Positions 18,369-27,452 of a stretch of DNA of 64,000 nt are shown here, piece after piece. The stretch is taken from NCBI RefSeq assembly GCF_018131225.1, contig NZ_JAFCMM010000001.1, forward strand, positions 744,001-808,000. The letters run 5' to 3'. The DNA comes from Bradyrhizobium sp. U87765 SZCCT0048. Its GTDB lineage: Bacteria > Pseudomonadota > Alphaproteobacteria > Rhizobiales > Xanthobacteraceae. The notes below the pieces were generated by a model. That model had not been told where the DNA came from. It did not search any database and worked only from the letters and a program-made list of their open reading frames with translations. How positions within the stretch are numbered: the stretch's first letter is position 1; every line of letters begins with the position of its first letter. A program made the translations under genes and the position numbers.

Positions 18369-19132
18369 CAGTGCACCTCCGGCACGAACGCGCCCGGCGG
18401 AATGTGGCCGTTGACATAGGCGTGGTACAGCGCATCGAGCTGCGCCCACAGCACGTTGGTCTTGAAGATCAGCGCGTTGCACACCGCCACGCGCTCGGCC
18501 TCCGTAGCGGCATGGGTCTTGACGTAATCGAGCGCGAAATTGGCGTCGCGCGGCGCCTGTTCGAGCCGGCGGCGGAAGTAGCTCATGATCTCGGGATTGA
18601 CGAAGTCGTAGTGCGACAGCATGCCGGAGATGCGCTCTTCATGCAGGTTGGGCGCGAACAGCTCGGTCAGCGACGACGCGATCGCCTCGAGCGGGCTGCG
18701 GTCGCGGACGAAGTGGACATAGGCATCGACCGCAAAGCGCGTCGCCGGCAAAATGCCCTGCCCGGACTCGACATACGCGCTGTCGAGGCCAAGCCCCTCG
18801 GTGAGCTTCAGCCAGCGCTCGATGCCGCCCTCGCTGCCGACATCGCCGTCGTGATCCTGCAGGCGATGGCGCCATTCGACGCGGATGTCGCGGTCGCGGA
18901 AGCGCGAGATCACCACCGCATCCTTGATGGGTATGCTGCTCTGATAGTAGTAGCGGTTCAGCGCCCAGGCCTGTACCTGACCCTTGTTGAGCTTGCCGCC
19001 GTGCAGCAGGCCATGAAACGGATGCAGGCTGTGATAGCGCGTCGCGCCGATCTCGCGCAGCCGCTGTTCAAGCTCGTCGGCCGAGCGCAGCGAAACGCCG
19101 CTCCTGAGCGCGGACGCGGTGGCAATGCTCAC
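18368..19132 (-). CDS. pqqC: PqqC, final PQQ synthase (cofactorless oxidase)
   Basis: 254 residues from a GTG start that overlaps the pqqB stop (19129-19132). The HPFHGLLHGGKLN and QAWALNRYYYQSSIPIKDA segments are hallmarks of PqqC, the helical-bundle enzyme that closes the ring and carries out the last oxidation to PQQ with O2. Length matches the family. Confidence 0.96.
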   Translation of the reverse strand: MSIATASALRSGVSLRSADELEQRLREIGATRYHSLHPFHGLLHGGKLNKGQVQAWALNRYYYQSSIPIKDAVVISRFRDRDIRVEWRHRLQDHDGDVGSEGGIERWLKLTEGLGLDSAYVESGQGILPATRFAVDAYVHFVRDRSPLEAIASSLTELFAPNLHEERISGMLSHYDFVNPEIMSYFRRRLEQAPRDANFALDYVKTHAATEAERVAVCNALIFKTNVLWAQLDALYHAYVNGHIPPGAFVPEVH

Positions 19133-20055
19133 AGCACGATCTCCATTCCATCATGGGCGAACTCCCAGCCCGCCTTCAGCGTCGCCGCACGTTCGGACGA
19201 TGCCGGCAGCAACGCCGGGTTCGAATTGTTGACATGCAGGAAGATACGCCGGCCGATGGCGACGTCGGCAAGTCCGGCGATCGCACCGGCGTCTCCCGAC
19301 ATCGCGACATGGCCCATGCCCGCTCCCGTCTTGGTGCTCAGTCCCTGCGTGATCATCTCGTCGTCACGCCACAGCGTGCCATCAAAGAACACCACCGCCG
19401 CTCCTGCAAGCCGCCGGGTCAGTTCCGGCGTGATGCGGGCACAGGCCGCGATCAGAAACAGCGCACCGCCACCGCGACGGTCGGCGATGCGCAGGCCGAT
19501 GGTGTCACCGTCGCCGTCGTCACCGGCCGGATGCACCTGCCCTTCGAGATACCAGGCCTCCTTGCCGGCAACGACAAAGGGCAGAATCTCGAGCCCCGAC
19601 GGCGTGCCGTCCGGCAAGACGGGCTCGAACGGGACGTCGAGCACCATCGGCACGCGCGGCACCCGTTCGGCGTTCAGCACATTGAAGATGCTGTTGGCAC
19701 GCAGGATCGCCAGCACCCGCTCATGGGCGTAGAGCGTGAACGGCGCCCCCTCGCGCAACGACAACAGACCCGCGACGGCATCGACCTCGCCGTTGGTCAG
19801 GACGACACCGGCGATCGGGCTATGGCGCAGCTGGCCGGCCCGCGGATGCAGCCGTGGCGTCGACGTGACTTGCTGGCGCAGGTCCGGCGCCGCGTTGACC
19901 AGAAACCAGTTGTGGTCATCGACGCTGACGGCGATGGACGTCTGCGTCGCCTGAAGCGAACGGTCAACGCGCGCGGCGCGGCAAACCGCACAGCCGCAAT
20001 TCCACTGCGGCACCCCGCCGCCCGCCGCCGCACCGAGAACAATGACACGAAGCAT
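19129..20055 (-). CDS. pqqB: PqqB, metallo-beta-lactamase-fold hydroxylase of PQQ synthesis
   Basis: 308 residues from ATG at 20055. The N-terminus VLGAAAGGGVPQWNCGCAVC is diagnostic of PqqB; the Cys pair gives a structural metal site. PqqB hydroxylates the crosslinked Glu-Tyr intermediate. It lies 219 bases after pqqA; the spacer holds no recognisable gene, and such gaps often let the peptide be made in excess of the enzymes. Confidence 0.95.
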   Translation of the reverse strand: MLRVIVLGAAAGGGVPQWNCGCAVCRAARVDRSLQATQTSIAVSVDDHNWFLVNAAPDLRQQVTSTPRLHPRAGQLRHSPIAGVVLTNGEVDAVAGLLSLREGAPFTLYAHERVLAILRANSIFNVLNAERVPRVPMVLDVPFEPVLPDGTPSGLEILPFVVAGKEAWYLEGQVHPAGDDGDGDTIGLRIADRRGGGALFLIAACARITPELTRRLAGAAVVFFDGTLWRDDEMITQGLSTKTGAGMGHVAMSGDAGAIAGLADVAIGRRIFLHVNNSNPALLPASSERAATLKAGWEFAHDGMEIVL

Positions 20056-20274
20056 GGTGCGATCTGGCACTCGCCAAGAGAACAAGCCACGCCGCCCGCC
20101 TCACGGAATTAGCGGATCACGACACAGCCCACAAAACGGGAAACCCACAAAGCCGAAAGAGGTGTCGCCTGCCTCACGCCGCGTCGCCGCCGAATCGACG
20201 GGCCACGCCTGCGCGGACCTGCGTCCACCTCTCCAGAAGATCCCGCGAACGGGAAACGATTGCCTGCGAAGCGC

Positions 20275-20355
20275 CTACTTGCGCACGGCACACGCGTACA
20301 TGTTGATCTCAAGGCCGACGGGCACTTCGACGATTGTTGGTTTTTTCCAGGCCAT
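20275..20355 (-). CDS. pqqA: PqqA, 26-residue precursor peptide of PQQ
   Basis: A 27-codon gene (26 residues plus TAG) starting at ATG 20355 with GGAG seven bases upstream. It opens MAWKKP and carries the invariant Glu16-x3-Tyr20 pair (EINMY), the residues that PqqE crosslinks and that become PQQ. It is easily missed because of its size, but its place ahead of pqqB and the motif make it certain. Confidence 0.95.
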   Translation of the reverse strand: MAWKKPTIVEVPVGLEINMYACAVRK

Positions 20356-20716
20356 TGCAGTCTCCAGAGCTTGCGATGAAGGTCTTCCGGACGAGGCGGC
20401 CGACCGGCCGCGCCATCAGCTTATAACGGAAACGTCCGGTCCGGAAGTTGGTTGCGGGCCGCGTCCCCCACCCGTTCCACTCTCGCTGCACCGCAAAAAA
20501 AACGATCCCGGCAGCCAGTGCGGATGCTCACGTTACGCGAGCGCTTATTCCGGACGCCATCCATCGCATCGCAACAACGCCCTTCCGTCATGGCGACATA
20601 TCCCGACACAGACCATCAACTCTGTGCGAGCCGCGGGTCTGTGCCACCAATGTGTGACAGTCTGGCGTCATCCGTGTTGCGGCGACCCCATCCATCCCCT
20701 CACCAGGCCGACGCCA
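20356..20716. other. Intergenic region upstream of pqqA and the Tat reductase gene, with a leader hairpin
   Basis: No gene is visible in these 361 bases. A perfect GCGGCCG/CGGCCGC stem with a two-base loop lies at 20396-20411, and a TATAAG hexamer on the minus strand at 20420-20425 could be the -10 of a pqqA promoter, which would put the hairpin in the transcript leader. No convincing -35 element was found. The half nearer 20717 should hold the promoter of the divergent gene, but none was recognised. Confidence 0.4.
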
Positions 20717-21463
20717 ATGTCCAATGACATGTTGCCTCCAGCCCGCTTCAGCCGGCGCATCTTGCTCGCGGCCGGCGCCAGTCTCACCGCAGCGTCCGCG
20801 CTGCGGCCCTTCGCCACGGTCGCGCAGAATGCGCCGCTCAAGATCGGCGTGATCGGCTCAGGCCATATCGGCAGCACCATCGGCGGGTTGTGGGTCAAGG
20901 CCGGCCACCCGGTGATGTTCTCATCGCGCCATCCCGAAGAGCTCAAGGATCTCGTTGCCGGCCTTGGCGCGCTGGCTGAGGCCGGCAGCGTCGATCAGGC
21001 GGTGGCGTTCGGCGACGTCGCCTTCATCGCGGTGCCTTACGGCGCCGTGCCGCAGATCGGCCGTGACACCAGCCAGGCGCTCGCCGGCAAGGTGCTGATC
21101 GACGCCGACAATGCGGTGGCGAGCCGCGACGGCGCGATCGCCGAGGAAGTCGAGCGCGACGGCATCGGTGCGACGACCCAGAAGTATTTCCCGGGCGTTC
21201 GGGTGGTGCGTGCCTTCAACACCATGTCCTACACGATCTTCGCGCGCGAGGCGCATCGCGCCGATCCACGGCTTGCGATCCCGATCGCCGGCGACGACAC
21301 CGCGGCGGTCGAAACCACGGCCGGCCTCGTGCGCGACGCCGGATTCGACCCGGTGGTGGTCGGCAAGCTTGCCGATGCCCGCCGCTTCCAGCGTGGCGGC
21401 CCGGGATACGGCCAGAGCGTCAGCGCCGCCGAACTGCGGCAGAAGCTGTCGCTCGCTCCATGA
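20717..21463 (+). CDS. Tat-exported NADPH-dependent F420-reductase-like oxidoreductase
   Basis: 248 residues from ATG at 20717; upstream codons in the same frame overlap the pqqA region and do not look coding. A twin-arginine leader (R13-R14 followed by a hydrophobic run, then ATVAQ near 37) precedes a Rossmann motif GVIGSGHIG at 44-52. The fold matches NADP-binding F420 reductase-like proteins (COG2085). Export of a dinucleotide enzyme by Tat implies the cofactor is carried out with the folded protein. Its stop overlaps the start of the next gene (ATGA at 21460-21463). Confidence 0.82.
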   Translation: MSNDMLPPARFSRRILLAAGASLTAASALRPFATVAQNAPLKIGVIGSGHIGSTIGGLWVKAGHPVMFSSRHPEELKDLVAGLGALAEAGSVDQAVAFGDVAFIAVPYGAVPQIGRDTSQALAGKVLIDADNAVASRDGAIAEEVERDGIGATTQKYFPGVRVVRAFNTMSYTIFAREAHRADPRLAIPIAGDDTAAVETTAGLVRDAGFDPVVVGKLADARRFQRGGPGYGQSVSAAELRQKLSLAP

Positions 21464-22749
21464 GTTCTGTGCAGGACCGGCTGTGGCGCGCTATGCCCGC
21501 GACGCCGCAGGAACGCGCCGCGGCGCTGTGGTCGTTCGCCTATTTCTTCGCGCTGCTCGCCGGCTATTACGTGCTGCGGCCATTGCGCGACCAGATGGGT
21601 ATCGCCGGCGGCGTGCGGAACCTGCCATGGCTGTTCACCGCGACCTTTGTCACCCTCCTGGTGGCGCAGCCGCTCTATGGCTGGCTGGTGGCGCGGCTGC
21701 CGCGCCGTCGCTTCATCCCGATCGTCTACCACGTCTTCGTCGCGAACCTGCTGATCTTCTGGGCGCTGCTCGCCTTCGGCGTCGCCGAAGTGATCGTGGC
21801 GCGGGTGTTCTTCGTCTGGGTCAGCGTATTCAACCTGTTCGCAGTGGCGGTGTTCTGGTCGTTCATGGCCGACCTGTTCACCGCCGAACAGGGCAAGCGG
21901 CTGTTCGGCTTCATTGGCGCTGGCGGCACCGCGGGCGCGCTGCTCGGCCCGGCGATTACCATCGCGCTGGCCAGGCCGCTCGGCGCCGTCAACCTGCTGC
22001 TCGCCGCCGCGCTGTTCCTGGAGATTGCAGTGTTCTGCGTCACCCGGCTGGAGCAGGCCGCGACGGCAACATTGGACGCCAGCGCGGTCGCCACCGAACG
22101 CATCGGCGGCAGCGCTTTTGCGGCACTTCCAGAGCTGATCCGCTCGCCCTACCTGCTCGGCGTCGGCGCCTGGGTCAGCCTGCTGTCGTTCGGCGCCACC
22201 ATCGCCTACTTCGCCCAGGCCAACATCGTCGCCGCCACGATCCACGACCGCAACGCCCAGACCCAGTTGTTCGCGACCATCGATCTCGCGGTCGGCCTGC
22301 TCAGTCTCGCGACGCAGCTGTTCGCCACCGGCGCTGTGCTCAGACGGTTCGGCACCGGCATCGCCGCCGCGGCCTTGCCGGCGGTGTATGTCGTCGGCTT
22401 CGCCGTGATCGCCGTGGCGCCGAGCCTGCCGGCCGTGATCACGCTGCAGGTGGTGCAGCGCTGGATGAACTTCGCCGTCGCCAATCCCGCGCGGCAGGTG
22501 TTCTTCACCGTCGTCGGCCGCGCCGAGAAGTACAAGGCCAAGAACCTGATCGACGTCGTGGTCTACCGCGGCTCGGACGCCCTCTACGGCTGGGTTTACG
22601 ACGTGCTGCAGGGCCTCGGGCTCAAGCTCGGCGCCATCGCGTTGTGTGCGCTGCCGGTGGTCGCCATCTGGATGTGGCTGTCGCTGGCGCTCGGCCGCAC
22701 CCAGGAGAAGCGCGCCGATGTCCCCGTTGCCGTCACCGAAGGAGGCTGA
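21460..22749 (+). CDS. MFS-fold nucleotide exchanger-like membrane protein (Tlc/NTP-NDP family resemblance)
   Basis: 429 residues with about twelve membrane helices. The segments VFWSFMADLFT, GKRLFGFIGAGGTAG and KYKAKNLIDVVVYRGSDALYGW resemble conserved parts of the bacterial and plastid ATP/ADP exchanger family and their free-living homologues (resemblance recalled, not searched). Substrate in free-living bacteria is not established. It overlaps the preceding exported reductase gene by four bases and the next gene begins one base after its stop. Confidence 0.75.
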   Translation: MSSVQDRLWRAMPATPQERAAALWSFAYFFALLAGYYVLRPLRDQMGIAGGVRNLPWLFTATFVTLLVAQPLYGWLVARLPRRRFIPIVYHVFVANLLIFWALLAFGVAEVIVARVFFVWVSVFNLFAVAVFWSFMADLFTAEQGKRLFGFIGAGGTAGALLGPAITIALARPLGAVNLLLAAALFLEIAVFCVTRLEQAATATLDASAVATERIGGSAFAALPELIRSPYLLGVGAWVSLLSFGATIAYFAQANIVAATIHDRNAQTQLFATIDLAVGLLSLATQLFATGAVLRRFGTGIAAAALPAVYVVGFAVIAVAPSLPAVITLQVVQRWMNFAVANPARQVFFTVVGRAEKYKAKNLIDVVVYRGSDALYGWVYDVLQGLGLKLGAIALCALPVVAIWMWLSLALGRTQEKRADVPVAVTEGG

Positions 22750-22750
22750 C

Positions 22751-23644
22751 ATGCCCGGCTTCACTCGCCGCGACTTCATCGCCGCCGCTGCCGCCCTGCC
22801 AATCGCCGCATCGGCGCGGGCGCAGGATGCCGCGCCCCTGATCACCCGGGCCGTCCCCGGCGACAGCAGGCAGCTGCCCGCTGTCGGCCTCGGCACCGCC
22901 GTCCTCTTCAACAGCAACGACGAGGCAACGCGGCAGAAAGCCGATGCTGTGACACGGGCGCTGGTCGCCGCCGGCGGCCGCCTGATCGACACGGCTTCGA
23001 CCTACGGCCTTGCCGAGACGGTGTTCGGCGAGATCATCGCGGCCGCCGGACTCCGCAACAAGCTGTTCATCGCCAGCAAGGTCGAAGCGCCGGACGCCGA
23101 CGAGCTCAAACGCTCGCTGACCCGCCTGAAGGTCAGCCAGCTCGACCTGCTGCAGCTCCACAATGTCCACGACCCGCTGCAGTCGCTGGCGCAGTTCAGG
23201 GAATGGAAAGCCCAGGGATTGTGCCGTCATATCGGCATCACCTCGACCTTCCGCGGCGACCTGCCGGCGATCGAGGCGGTACTCCGGCGCGAGAAGCCGG
23301 AGTTCGTGCAGGTCGATTACTCCATCGACAATCGCGAGGCCGAAAGCCGGGTGCTGCCGATCGCCGCCGAGACTGGCGCAGGCGTGCTTACCGCGCTGCC
23401 GTTCGGCCGCGGCCGCCTGTTCCGCGCCGTCCATGGCAAGGAACTGCCCGACTGGGCGAAACCGTTCGCGGCAAGCTGGGCACAGTTCTTCCTGAAATAT
23501 CTCATCGGCGATCCGCGCGTCACCGCGGTCATTCCCGGCACCGGCGACGCCGCCCACATGACCGACAACGCCGGCGCGATGCGTGGGCCGCTGCCCGATA
23601 CGGCGCAACGCAAGCAGATGGCGGCGTTCGTGGATGGGCTATAG
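22751..23644 (+). CDS. Tat-exported aldo/keto reductase
   Basis: 297 residues from ATG at 22751 with GGAGG at 22741-22745. A Tat leader is clear (T-R6-R7-D-F, Ala-rich core, ARAQD cleavage region near 24). The AKR tetrad is present as Asp80, Tyr85, Lys110 and His137. Together with the upstream exported F420-reductase-like protein it makes a pair of periplasmic nicotinamide enzymes encoded around a nucleotide-transporter-like protein. Physiological substrate unknown. Confidence 0.85.
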   Translation: MPGFTRRDFIAAAAALPIAASARAQDAAPLITRAVPGDSRQLPAVGLGTAVLFNSNDEATRQKADAVTRALVAAGGRLIDTASTYGLAETVFGEIIAAAGLRNKLFIASKVEAPDADELKRSLTRLKVSQLDLLQLHNVHDPLQSLAQFREWKAQGLCRHIGITSTFRGDLPAIEAVLRREKPEFVQVDYSIDNREAESRVLPIAAETGAGVLTALPFGRGRLFRAVHGKELPDWAKPFAASWAQFFLKYLIGDPRVTAVIPGTGDAAHMTDNAGAMRGPLPDTAQRKQMAAFVDGL

Positions 23645-23660
23645 CGCGAGCAAGACCCTT

Positions 23661-23774
23661 CTCCTCATCCTGAGGAGCCCGCGTAGCGTGCATCTCGAAG
23701 GATGAGGCCGAGGCCTGTAACACACGGGCCTCATGGTTCGAGACGGCGCTGGCGCGCCTCCTCACCATGAGGGG
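23661..23774. repeat. Dispersed palindromic repeat, family A, copy 1
   Basis: Two modules in order: a left module bounded by CCTCATCCT/AGGATGAGG and a right module bounded by CCTCATGG/CCATGAGG. The same element recurs at 24577-24690, at 42034-42153 and, rearranged, at 57899-58045. It is noncoding and lies just past the aldo/keto reductase stop, where its hairpins could end transcription. Confidence 0.8.
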
Positions 23775-23842
23775 ATGGGATACGGCGCGGCGAAGACGAT
23801 GTCGTCGGCACCTCGTCGACCTGTCGCCGGTGACCGGGCACT

Positions 23843-23880
23843 GCATATCGCGGATATCGCTGCGCGCATCCGGGCTACGG
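23843..23880. repeat. Partial dispersed repeat, family D (right half)
   Basis: Matches the right half of the element at 34320-34396 and 24731-24813: GGATATCGCTGCGC followed by CATCCGGGCTACGG. It directly precedes the 3' end of the kinase-like gene. Confidence 0.5.
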
Positions 23881-23884
23881 ACCG

Positions 23885-24376
23885 CTACGGGCGGTGGATC
23901 ATGATAGTGAAGCCCTCATCATGCGACGGCGCGACGAAATGGCTGGTGATGATATCGAACTCCGCATCGGTCACGGTGTAAGCATGGTCGCCTCTCGCAT
24001 TCCGCTCGCGCAGCCGCGCCCGGCAGACCTCGTCCGGCACATCGAGATAGTGCAGTCGATGCCCGACACCGGCCTCTTCGACGATCCCGCGCATCCATGC
24101 GCGGTTCGCCGGCGTGTTCGCCGGGAAGTCGAGCACCACTGACAGCCCCGCCCGCAGCAGCGCCGCGAGATGCGGCGCCATCACGCCGCGCAGCCGCGCC
24201 GAACAGCGGCCGTAGTCAGCAACGGTGCGAATCTCGCCGGGATAGAGGCCGGACAGCCAGTCGTCTTCGGCGACAGTCACCGTATGGGGCTGAGCCCCGA
24301 GTTCGACAGCCAGCGTCGATTTGCCGGCAGCGATCTTGCCGCACAGCAGGTGCAGCACCGTATCATGGGGAAACAT
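23885..24376 (-). CDS. Small P-loop kinase-like ATPase (AAA_33 type)
   Basis: 163 residues from ATG at 24376. Walker A is GKIAAGKS at 13-20, followed by a DDWLSGLYPGE segment and a C-terminal lid motif (CRARLRERNARGDHAYTVTDAEF). This pattern fits single-domain P-loop kinases or zeta-toxin-like phosphotransferases. No toxin-antitoxin partner is visible next to it. It stands alone between two family A repeats. Confidence 0.78.
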   Translation of the reverse strand: MFPHDTVLHLLCGKIAAGKSTLAVELGAQPHTVTVAEDDWLSGLYPGEIRTVADYGRCSARLRGVMAPHLAALLRAGLSVVLDFPANTPANRAWMRGIVEEAGVGHRLHYLDVPDEVCRARLRERNARGDHAYTVTDAEFDIITSHFVAPSHDEGFTIMIHRP

Positions 24377-24576
24377 GGAACAGACCTTATGAGGCGCACG
24401 CGGCGCCGTGAACACACAGGGGCGAACGGACCCGGCCCGACGGATCAGGCCGGGTGGTTAATTCGACCGCGGAGCGCGGTCCCTGCGTGGTGAACGACGA
24501 AGGTCATGGGGAGAATGTGCCAGATGGAGATGCCGGCGTCCAGTCGTCGCGAACGTCGCGCAGCGATCCTCCCTCT

Positions 24577-24690
24577 CTCCTCGTCCTGAGGAGCCCGCGT
24601 AGCGGGCGTCTCGAAGGATGAGGCCGAGGCCCGTAACGCACGGGCCTCATCGTTCGAGACGGCGCTAGCGCGCCTCCTCACCATGAGGGG
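24577..24690. repeat. Dispersed palindromic repeat, family A, copy 2
   Basis: Near-identical to the copy at 23661-23774, with one changed base in the left arm (CTCGTCCT). Both left and right modules are in the same order. The 507-base stretch 24377-24883 holds this copy, a family D repeat and no recognisable gene. Confidence 0.8.
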
Positions 24691-24730
24691 ATGGGATACT
24701 GCAAGACCTGAAACAATCCTTGGAACGTCA

Positions 24731-24813
24731 CCCGGGTGAGCGCTGCGACACCCGGGCGACCGAGCACCGCACATCCCGGATATCGCTTCGCTCATCCGAG
24801 CGACGCGCTACGG
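24731..24813. repeat. Dispersed repeat, family D, degenerate copy
   Basis: Starts GGGTGAGCGCTGCGACA and ends CTCATCCGAGCGACGCGCTACGG, parallel to the copy at 34320-34396 but with several mismatches in the arms. It lies between the family A repeat and the end of livF. Confidence 0.55.
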
Positions 24814-24883
24814 GGAGCTGTCGTAGGGCGGTGATGACGCAGAATGTCAGGATGCGCATCACCTGCCTGGCGCAGAGCCCTCG

Positions 24884-25588
<705 letters not shown>

Positions 25589-25665
25589 TGGCGCGCTCTA
25601 CCTTCTTGTCTTGACGCGTTGTCTTCACGTGACGTGGACCGGTGCCCGTTTCACTCGAAGACGCT

Positions 25666-26409
25666 CTACTTCTTGCCGAGATAGGCGGCCCGCACCCGCG
25701 GGTCCGCCCGCACGGTGTCGGCGCTGCCGCTGGCGATCGCCTGTCCCGCGACCAGCACGGTGACACGGTCGGCAAGCGCAAACACCGCGTTCATGTCGTG
25801 CTCGACCAAGAGGATCGCGTAGTCGCGCTTGAGGTTCGACAGCAGGCGGGTCATGCGCGCGCTATCCTCGCGGCCCATGCCTGCCATCGGCTCGTCGAGC
25901 AGCAGCAGGCGCGGCTGCATCGCCAGCGCCATGGCGAGCTCGAGCTGGCGGCGTTCGCCATGGGAGACATCGGCGGCGCGGCGCTCGGGCTGCGACAGAC
26001 CGACGACGTCGAGCGCCGCGCGCGCAGGCGCGGTCAGCGCCGGATCGTGGTGGACGCTGCGCCAGAAGCGGAAGCTGTGGCCGATGCGGGCCTGGATGGC
26101 CACAGCGACATTGCCGAGCAGAGAGAACTCCGGGAACACCGACGTGATCTGGAACGAGCGCGCGAGACCGATACGGGCGCGGCGATGCGCCGGCTCGGCG
26201 GTGATGTCGCGGCCGCCGAAACGGATCGTGCCTTCGTCCGGCGTCAGGTCGCCCTGGAGCTGGGAGATCAGCGAGGTCTTGCCGGCGCCGTTCGGTCCGA
26301 TCAGCGCCAGGGTTTCACCCGGCTGAACGTCGAGATCAAGGTTGTTGGTGGCAACGAGCCCGCCAAAGCGCTTGACGAGCCCCTTCACCTGCAGCAGCGG
26401 CTCAGTCAT
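25666..26409 (-). CDS. livG: Branched-chain-type ABC transporter ATPase, LivG
   Basis: 247 residues from ATG at 26409, overlapping the livM stop by four bases. Walker A GPNGAGKT at 38-45, signature VSHGERRQLELAMAL (SHGE in place of SGGE, common in LivG), Walker B LLLDEPMAGMG. The reading frame remains open upstream inside livM, but that part is not homologous to anything expected. Confidence 0.92.
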   Translation of the reverse strand: MTEPLLQVKGLVKRFGGLVATNNLDLDVQPGETLALIGPNGAGKTSLISQLQGDLTPDEGTIRFGGRDITAEPAHRRARIGLARSFQITSVFPEFSLLGNVAVAIQARIGHSFRFWRSVHHDPALTAPARAALDVVGLSQPERRAADVSHGERRQLELAMALAMQPRLLLLDEPMAGMGREDSARMTRLLSNLKRDYAILLVEHDMNAVFALADRVTVLVAGQAIASGSADTVRADPRVRAAYLGKK

Positions 26410-27446
26410 CGTGCGCTCCTCTGTCCGGTCACGAGCCGCAGCAGATCGACGAGACCGCCGCGCAGCGTCACCACCACCGCGATGATGAACAAGCCGAAGG
26501 CGAGCTGCCAATGCACCGACCAGCCTGACAGCACGATCTCCAGAACCAGGAACGCAGCGGCGCCGATCACGGGTCCCCAGACCACCGCCATGCCGCCGAG
26601 CACGCACATCACGACGAGGTCGCCGGAGCGCACCCACGACATATCGGCGGGGCTGATGAACTGCTGGCCGGAGGCGAGCAGCGCGCCGGCAAGCCCGGCG
26701 ATGGCGCCGGACAGCGCGAAGGCGGCGAGCTTGTAACGCAGCGGCGGAATGCCGAGCGCGGTCAGCCGTCGCTCGTTCTGGGCGGCTGCGCGCAGCACGA
26801 TGCCAAAGCGGCTGTCGATCAGGCGCTGCAGCACGACCAGCACGATCGCAAGCACCACGAGACAGCCATAGTAGAACGGCACTCGGCCCGTCGCCGCGCG
26901 GCCGAACAGCGTCAGGTCCGTGGTGATCTGCAGGCCGTCCTCGCCGCCGTACTGCTGCAGCGCGATGAAGAAGTAGAACAGCATCTGGTTGAAGGCGAGC
27001 GTAATCATGATGAAGTAGGAGCCGCTGGTGCGCAGCGAGATCACCCCCATCAGCGCGGCCGCGCCCGCCGACACCAGCATCGCCAGCGGCAGCACCAGCG
27101 CGAGTTCGCCGGAGCCAGGCAACACGCCGAGGAACAGATCGCCGGCATCGGCATGGAACGCCATGATGCCGACGACATAGCCGCCGATGCCGAACAGGCC
27201 GGCATGCAGCAGGCTGACCAGACCGCCGAAACCGAGCACCAGGTTGAGCGCGACAGCGGCGATCGAAAACACCACGATCCGGGTGCCGATCTTGATCAGG
27301 AACGGGTTGCCGAGCCAGGACGCGGCCAGCGGCACGAGGGCCAAGAGCACGATCAGCACCGCGATGGCGGCGAGATCGGCGAACGGCCGGCGGGGAGCGG
27401 CAGGGAGCGCCGCGACAAGGGTCTGTTCGGACATCGGCTCAACCAT
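26406..27446 (-). CDS. livM: Branched-chain-type ABC transporter permease, LivM
   Basis: 346 residues from ATG 27446 (an in-frame ATG at 27434 is also possible; neither has a strong ribosome site). About ten hydrophobic helices, with the LivM pattern GGLVSLLHAGLFGIGGYVVGI near residue 75 and FALSGAIAGLAGALLASGQ near 245. Membrane half of the importer with LivH. Confidence 0.92.
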   Translation of the reverse strand: MVEPMSEQTLVAALPAAPRRPFADLAAIAVLIVLLALVPLAASWLGNPFLIKIGTRIVVFSIAAVALNLVLGFGGLVSLLHAGLFGIGGYVVGIMAFHADAGDLFLGVLPGSGELALVLPLAMLVSAGAAALMGVISLRTSGSYFIMITLAFNQMLFYFFIALQQYGGEDGLQITTDLTLFGRAATGRVPFYYGCLVVLAIVLVVLQRLIDSRFGIVLRAAAQNERRLTALGIPPLRYKLAAFALSGAIAGLAGALLASGQQFISPADMSWVRSGDLVVMCVLGGMAVVWGPVIGAAAFLVLEIVLSGWSVHWQLAFGLFIIAVVVTLRGGLVDLLRLVTGQRSAR

Positions 27447-27452
27447 GTCTCA

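Noticed and set aside
23885..24376. Zeta-toxin of a toxin-antitoxin pair
   Set aside because: The P-loop kinase fold is compatible, but there is no small antitoxin gene beside it, so a general kinase-like ATPase call is safer.
23661..24690. Direct repeats flanking the kinase-like gene as a possible composite mobile element
   Set aside because: The repeats are noncoding palindromes also found at 42034 and 57899, with no transposase or target duplication seen; recombination between them remains possible but is not shown.
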